DNA of 18,228 nt, taken from Burkholderiales bacterium. Lineage in GTDB: Bacteria > Pseudomonadota > Gammaproteobacteria > Burkholderiales > UBA11063. The stretch spans positions 1 to 18,228 of the forward strand of contig JAPJMP010000108.1 of NCBI GenBank assembly GCA_026461645.1. Direction: 5' to 3'. Position numbers and translations under genes: made by a program. How positions within the stretch are numbered: position 1 is the first letter of the stretch; each line of letters opens with the position of its first letter. Positions 15,576-18,228 of the stretch are shown here, one piece after another. Below the pieces are notes generated by a model that was not told the origin of the DNA, searched no databases, and was given only the letters and a program-made list of their open reading frames with translations.

Positions 15576-15576
15576 T
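15547..15576 (+). promoter_or_regulatory. Promoter of the MaoC-type gene, spanning the ridA stop
   Basis: TTGAGG (15547-15552) and TATAAT (15571-15576) are 18 bases apart, with TGC before the -10 (extended -10, 15568-15576). The ridA stop TAA is inside the -10 box. The leader would be about 55 bases. Confidence 0.5.
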
Positions 15577-15637
15577 ATTGCAGCGCAGCATAAAGTTTTT
15601 TAATCAACAATTGAAATATTTGGAGAAGGTAAGATTT

Positions 15638-16114
15638 ATGTCAGATAATATTTTAAATAATGTGACTTATGAAGAAATTAAAGTAGGACAAAGTGTAACT
15701 TTAGTTAAACAATTAACCGCAAATGATATTTTATTATTTGGTTATATGTCTGGTGATGTTAATCCAGCGCATTTTAATCATGATTACGCTAAGGGTACTA
15801 TGTTTAAGGATGTGATTGCGCACGGCATGTGGAGCGGTAGTTTAATTTCTACTTTGCTTGGCACGCAATTACCAGGACCTGGTACAATTTATTTGTCGCA
15901 GTCGTTAAAATTTTCTCGTCCAGTTTATGTTGGTGATGTTGTTACTGCCGAGATTAAAGTGACAGAAAAAAAAGAAAAAAACCGGGTGGTGTTTGAGTGT
16001 ACTTGTTATAAACAAAATAATGAAGTAGTTACCTCAGGAGTTGCCGAAGTTATTGCCCCAACAGCAAAAGTTTCAGTTTCGGCCCCCCAATTATCTTTAA
16101 AAGCTATTGCTTAA
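15638..16114 (+). CDS. MaoC-like (R)-specific enoyl-CoA hydratase
   Basis: A 158-residue hot-dog-fold hydratase. The catalytic motif SGDVNPAHFN holds D40 and H45, the pair used by PhaJ-type (R)-specific enoyl-CoA hydratases. DVIAHGMWSGSLISTLLG, and LKFSRPVYVGDVVTAEIKV also fit. It likely hydrates trans-2-enoyl-CoA to (R)-3-hydroxyacyl-CoA, but the true substrate and pathway are not visible here. The frame is open from a TTG at 15578. I chose ATG 15638 because a strong ribosome site, GGAGAAGG (15622-15629), precedes it and the family begins nearby. tsaB starts 28 bases after the stop. A relation to the MaoC half of fused hydratase/phosphate acetyltransferases is possible. Confidence 0.87.
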   Translation: MSDNILNNVTYEEIKVGQSVTLVKQLTANDILLFGYMSGDVNPAHFNHDYAKGTMFKDVIAHGMWSGSLISTLLGTQLPGPGTIYLSQSLKFSRPVYVGDVVTAEIKVTEKKEKNRVVFECTCYKQNNEVVTSGVAEVIAPTAKVSVSAPQLSLKAIA

Positions 16115-16142
16115 ACATAAAAATCTTAGGAATAAAAGACTA

Positions 16143-16808
16143 ATGGCTAATATTCTGGCAATCGATACTGGCGCTAAATTTCTATCTATGGCCTTAAAAG
16201 TGGATGGTAAAGTATATTCGTGCCTTTATCAAGTTGATAATCAGCACTCAGTATTTATTATCGACAAAATCAAATTATTATTAACTGAGGCCAAAGTTAG
16301 TATCAATGAAATTGATTATATTGCCTATATTGAAGGTCCAGGATCTTTTACTGGCCTGAGAATTGGCTTAAGTGTTGCTTTGGGTATTAGTATTGGCACT
16401 AATGCCCAATTAATTGCTATTCCAACTTTTGCCTTATATGCCATTGCTAGTGAATATGTCGGCGATATAGTAATTGCTCTTGATGCACGCATTAATCAAA
16501 TCTATGTAGCTGGAATTAATACAACAACTTTAAATTATTTTATGCAACCGCAGGTTATTAATCCAGAAAATTTAGTCATTCAACATAACTGTGTTGTCGG
16601 TGGCGATGGCTTTGCAATATATGACATGCAATTAAAACACATATTAACTTGCCATGAACAAATTACACTAAGTTACCCCAAGCCGCAATATATGATTGAT
16701 ATTGTTGAATTAAATAAATATTCTAGCTGCCCAAATACACAGGCCTCTTTATCTTATATTCGTAATAAAGTTGCATTGACATTAGATGAGCAGCGGCAGA
16801 ATAATTAG
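16143..16808 (+). CDS. tsaB: tRNA t6A-synthesis protein TsaB
   Basis: TsaB partners TsaD (with TsaE) to transfer threonylcarbamoyl to A37 of tRNAs reading ANN codons. The 221-residue protein starts MANILAIDTGAKFLSMAL, has YIEGPGSFTGLRIGLSVALG (63-82) and VIALDARINQIYVAGI, all typical for TsaB. It lacks the metal-binding histidines of TsaD, as expected for this subunit. The open frame extends upstream to a TTG at 16107, inside the end of the previous gene. I chose ATG 16143, where the family begins; AGGA (16128-16131) is the nearest ribosome site, at rather long spacing. rimI follows after 11 bases. Confidence 0.92.
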   Translation: MANILAIDTGAKFLSMALKVDGKVYSCLYQVDNQHSVFIIDKIKLLLTEAKVSINEIDYIAYIEGPGSFTGLRIGLSVALGISIGTNAQLIAIPTFALYAIASEYVGDIVIALDARINQIYVAGINTTTLNYFMQPQVINPENLVIQHNCVVGGDGFAIYDMQLKHILTCHEQITLSYPKPQYMIDIVELNKYSSCPNTQASLSYIRNKVALTLDEQRQNN

Positions 16809-16819
16809 AAAGTATTGTC

Positions 16820-17263
16820 GTGAATGTTAGACCGGCTAAATTAACTGATATTCCAATATTATGTGCCTATGATCAAGAAGTTAATTTAACACCCTGGAGT
16901 AAAAATGATTATATGCAGTCACACACTAATGCCAATCACAATATTTATTTACTAGTGCATAATAATCTTATACTATCTTGTGTTGTTTGGAGTAAAGTAA
17001 TGGATGAGGCAGAAATATTACAATTTTGGGTGACAAAAAATCAGCAGCGCCAAGGCCGAGCAACATTTTTAATGAAGTATTTAGTGCAGCAATTAACAAC
17101 TAAATTTGGTATAAAAAATATTTTTCTTGAAGTGCGATCAAATAACACTGCGGCATTAAATTTATACCAACGCCTTGGCTTTATTAAAGTAGGGCTAAGA
17201 ACAAACTATTATAAGGTTGATAGTTGGTATTATGATGCAATTATTATGGCAAAAAGTTTATGA
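16820..17263 (+). CDS. rimI: Ribosomal protein S18 N-acetyltransferase RimI
   Basis: A 147-residue GNAT acetyltransferase that acetylates the N-terminal alanine of ribosomal protein S18. The opening MNVRPAKLTDIPIL is typical. The acetyl-CoA loop is QRQGRA (76-81). LEVRSNNTAALNLYQRLGF holds E104 and Y116, which match the general base and acid of RimI. The start codon is GTG: the only nearby ATG (16824) is out of frame, and the family alignment leaves no room for a later start. The ribosome site is weak. It sits between tsaB and the UDG-like gene, whose start overlaps its stop (ATGA). Confidence 0.9.
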   Translation: MNVRPAKLTDIPILCAYDQEVNLTPWSKNDYMQSHTNANHNIYLLVHNNLILSCVVWSKVMDEAEILQFWVTKNQQRQGRATFLMKYLVQQLTTKFGIKNIFLEVRSNNTAALNLYQRLGFIKVGLRTNYYKVDSWYYDAIIMAKSL

Positions 17264-18042
17264 AAAATATCCGCTTTAAAGACAGTTTTGATTTTATTTA
17301 TGGTAATTTGTGGTTAGCAGATGCAAAAAAACTCAAGCTCATTGCTCCATCGCTTAATCTAACTGAGGATTTACCAAGTGAAACTAAACCACTAAACCAA
17401 GCTGTATCACTACCACTAACTAAGCTAGTACAACCCAGTCCAATAATACCTAGCAAAAGACCAGCTGTTGCAATTAATGATTGGCATACGCTTGAGAATT
17501 TATTAAATAATTGTAATTTATGTCAATTATCTCAAGGACGCAATAACGTAGTGATTGAACGGGGCACTAGAACTGCTGAGTGGATGTTTATTGGCGATGA
17601 AACTAATGCCGAAGAAGATTTAGAGATAAAACCATTTGTAGGCAAATTAGGTGAGCTATTAGATAAAATGATTGCAGCCATGCAAAATAAATGTAACAAG
17701 CCGGTAAGCTTTTATATCACTAATGCAGTAAAATGTAAAACACCAACTAATCGTCATCCACAAAACGAAGAAATTGAATCTTGTCAAAATTATTTGCATC
17801 AGCAAATAAAATTAGTTCAGCCCAAGATCATTATCGCTTTAGGACGTTTTGCTGCGCAAGCGTTATTAAATACTCAATTAAGTATCAATAAATTGCGCCA
17901 GGCAAATTTAGTTTATACTACAATACCAGTAATTGTAACCTACAACCCACACTACTTACACCGCAACCCTCAAGTAAAACATGAGGCTTGGGAAGATTTA
18001 CAAAAAGCACTCGCCATTTATCAACAAATTACCAATAAATAA
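17260..18042 (+). CDS. Family 4 uracil-DNA glycosylase-like protein with altered active site
   Basis: A 260-residue protein whose second half (from about residue 75) matches the iron-sulfur uracil-DNA glycosylases. Cluster cysteines C85, C88, C159 and C175 are all present. PFVGKLGELLD, ITNAVKCKTP with N155, and LGRFAAQALL also fit. The first motif, usually GEAPG, reads GDETN (112-116). The motif usually HPxxLLR reads NPHYLHR, with N229 in place of the conserved histidine (codon AAC). The fold is probably kept, but glycosylase activity may be changed or lost. The N-terminal 70 residues are proline-rich and not conserved, as is common in this family. The start overlaps rimI by four bases. The tsaB-rimI-UDG order is known from other proteobacteria. 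Confidence 0.85.
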   Translation: MKNIRFKDSFDFIYGNLWLADAKKLKLIAPSLNLTEDLPSETKPLNQAVSLPLTKLVQPSPIIPSKRPAVAINDWHTLENLLNNCNLCQLSQGRNNVVIERGTRTAEWMFIGDETNAEEDLEIKPFVGKLGELLDKMIAAMQNKCNKPVSFYITNAVKCKTPTNRHPQNEEIESCQNYLHQQIKLVQPKIIIALGRFAAQALLNTQLSINKLRQANLVYTTIPVIVTYNPHYLHRNPQVKHEAWEDLQKALAIYQQITNK

Positions 18043-18228
18043 TAATTACGATTATTCAATTACGTTAAAATCCACTGGGTAAGCTAAATTAAGTAAGCGC
18101 TCCATAAACCCCATCTTATAATTTCTCATCTATTCCCATCTTTGGACATCTAAAAACAAAAACCCTTATGCCACAAGGCTTACAGCAATTTTCAAAAACA
18201 CCTGGGTCACAACATCTTAAATAAATGT
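18043..18228. other. Non-coding right edge, no supported gene
   Basis: No convincing gene, terminator or promoter is seen in these 186 bases. On the minus strand a frame (18116-18228) is open from the window edge for about 37 codons and is cysteine-rich (CCDPGVFENCCKPCG), ending in TAA. It has no visible start and matches no family I know. The last 100 bases are poor in G and richer in C on the plus strand than the surrounding genes, which may point to a repeat or a remnant of a mobile element. Confidence 0.4.

Noticed and set aside
18045..18122. 25-codon minus-strand frame near the right edge with GGGG before an internal ATG
   Set aside because: Very short, stop codon directly upstream, no recognisable similarity; chance is the simplest explanation.
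18162..18187. Short hairpin with a T tract on the minus strand near the right edge
   Set aside because: The stem has only four pairs (CCTT/AAGG), too weak to call a terminator.
1..18228. CRISPR array, toxin-antitoxin pair or defence cluster
   Set aside because: No regularly spaced repeats were seen, and every long gene fits a housekeeping or transport family apart from the integrase and its partial neighbour.

Overview
The window is an AT-rich, densely coded piece of a proteobacterial chromosome, with the edge of an integrated element at its left end. Most genes match beta/gammaproteobacterial housekeeping families (SecG, YciB, RsmA, RlmD, HemW, TsaB, RimI). The gene orders tpiA-secG-tRNA-Leu(GAG) and tsaB-rimI-family 4 UDG are, from general knowledge, common in Beta- and Gammaproteobacteria. 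I infer a low-GC beta- or gammaproteobacterium, and the window alone does not settle which.

Left edge (1-1503). A P4-type tyrosine integrase on the minus strand sits directly at the 3' end of a tRNA-Leu(GAG) gene. An uncharacterised ORF starts inside the integrase stop region and runs off the window. This looks like one end of an island or prophage integrated at the tRNA, and its far end is not in the window.

1504-3818 (minus strand). An aromatic amino-acid permease, tpiA, secG and tRNA-Leu are spaced by 7-14 bases and look like one transcription unit. 3904-6604 (plus strand). Divergent from it are yciB, rsmA (4-base overlap) and a LysP-like permease. 6617-10263 (minus strand). A fused anthranilate synthase (TrpE+TrpG) is followed by an FAD oxidoreductase with a twin-arginine signal. 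10364-13905 (plus strand). lipA, rlmD and an MFS transporter (4-base overlap). 13990-18042 (plus strand). hemW, ridA, a MaoC-type hydratase, tsaB, rimI and a family 4 uracil-DNA glycosylase-like gene. The last 186 bases hold no supported gene.

The genes cover translation fidelity and RNA modification (RsmA, RlmD, TsaB, RimI, tRNA-Leu), cofactor handling (LipA, HemW), amino-acid supply (HAAAP permease, LysP-like permease, TrpEG, RidA) and envelope/secretion (SecG, YciB). Several transcription units start with an extended -10 promoter (TGnTATAAT or a near match) about 35-46 bases before the start codon. Four starts move downstream of the longest open frame: integrase, FAD oxidoreductase, MaoC protein and TsaB. 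One gene, rimI, starts with GTG.

I see no clear undescribed multi-gene system. The points most worth a second look are the UDG-like protein with altered active-site motifs, the alphaproteobacterial-style TrpEG fusion, and the coupled ORF beside the integrase.
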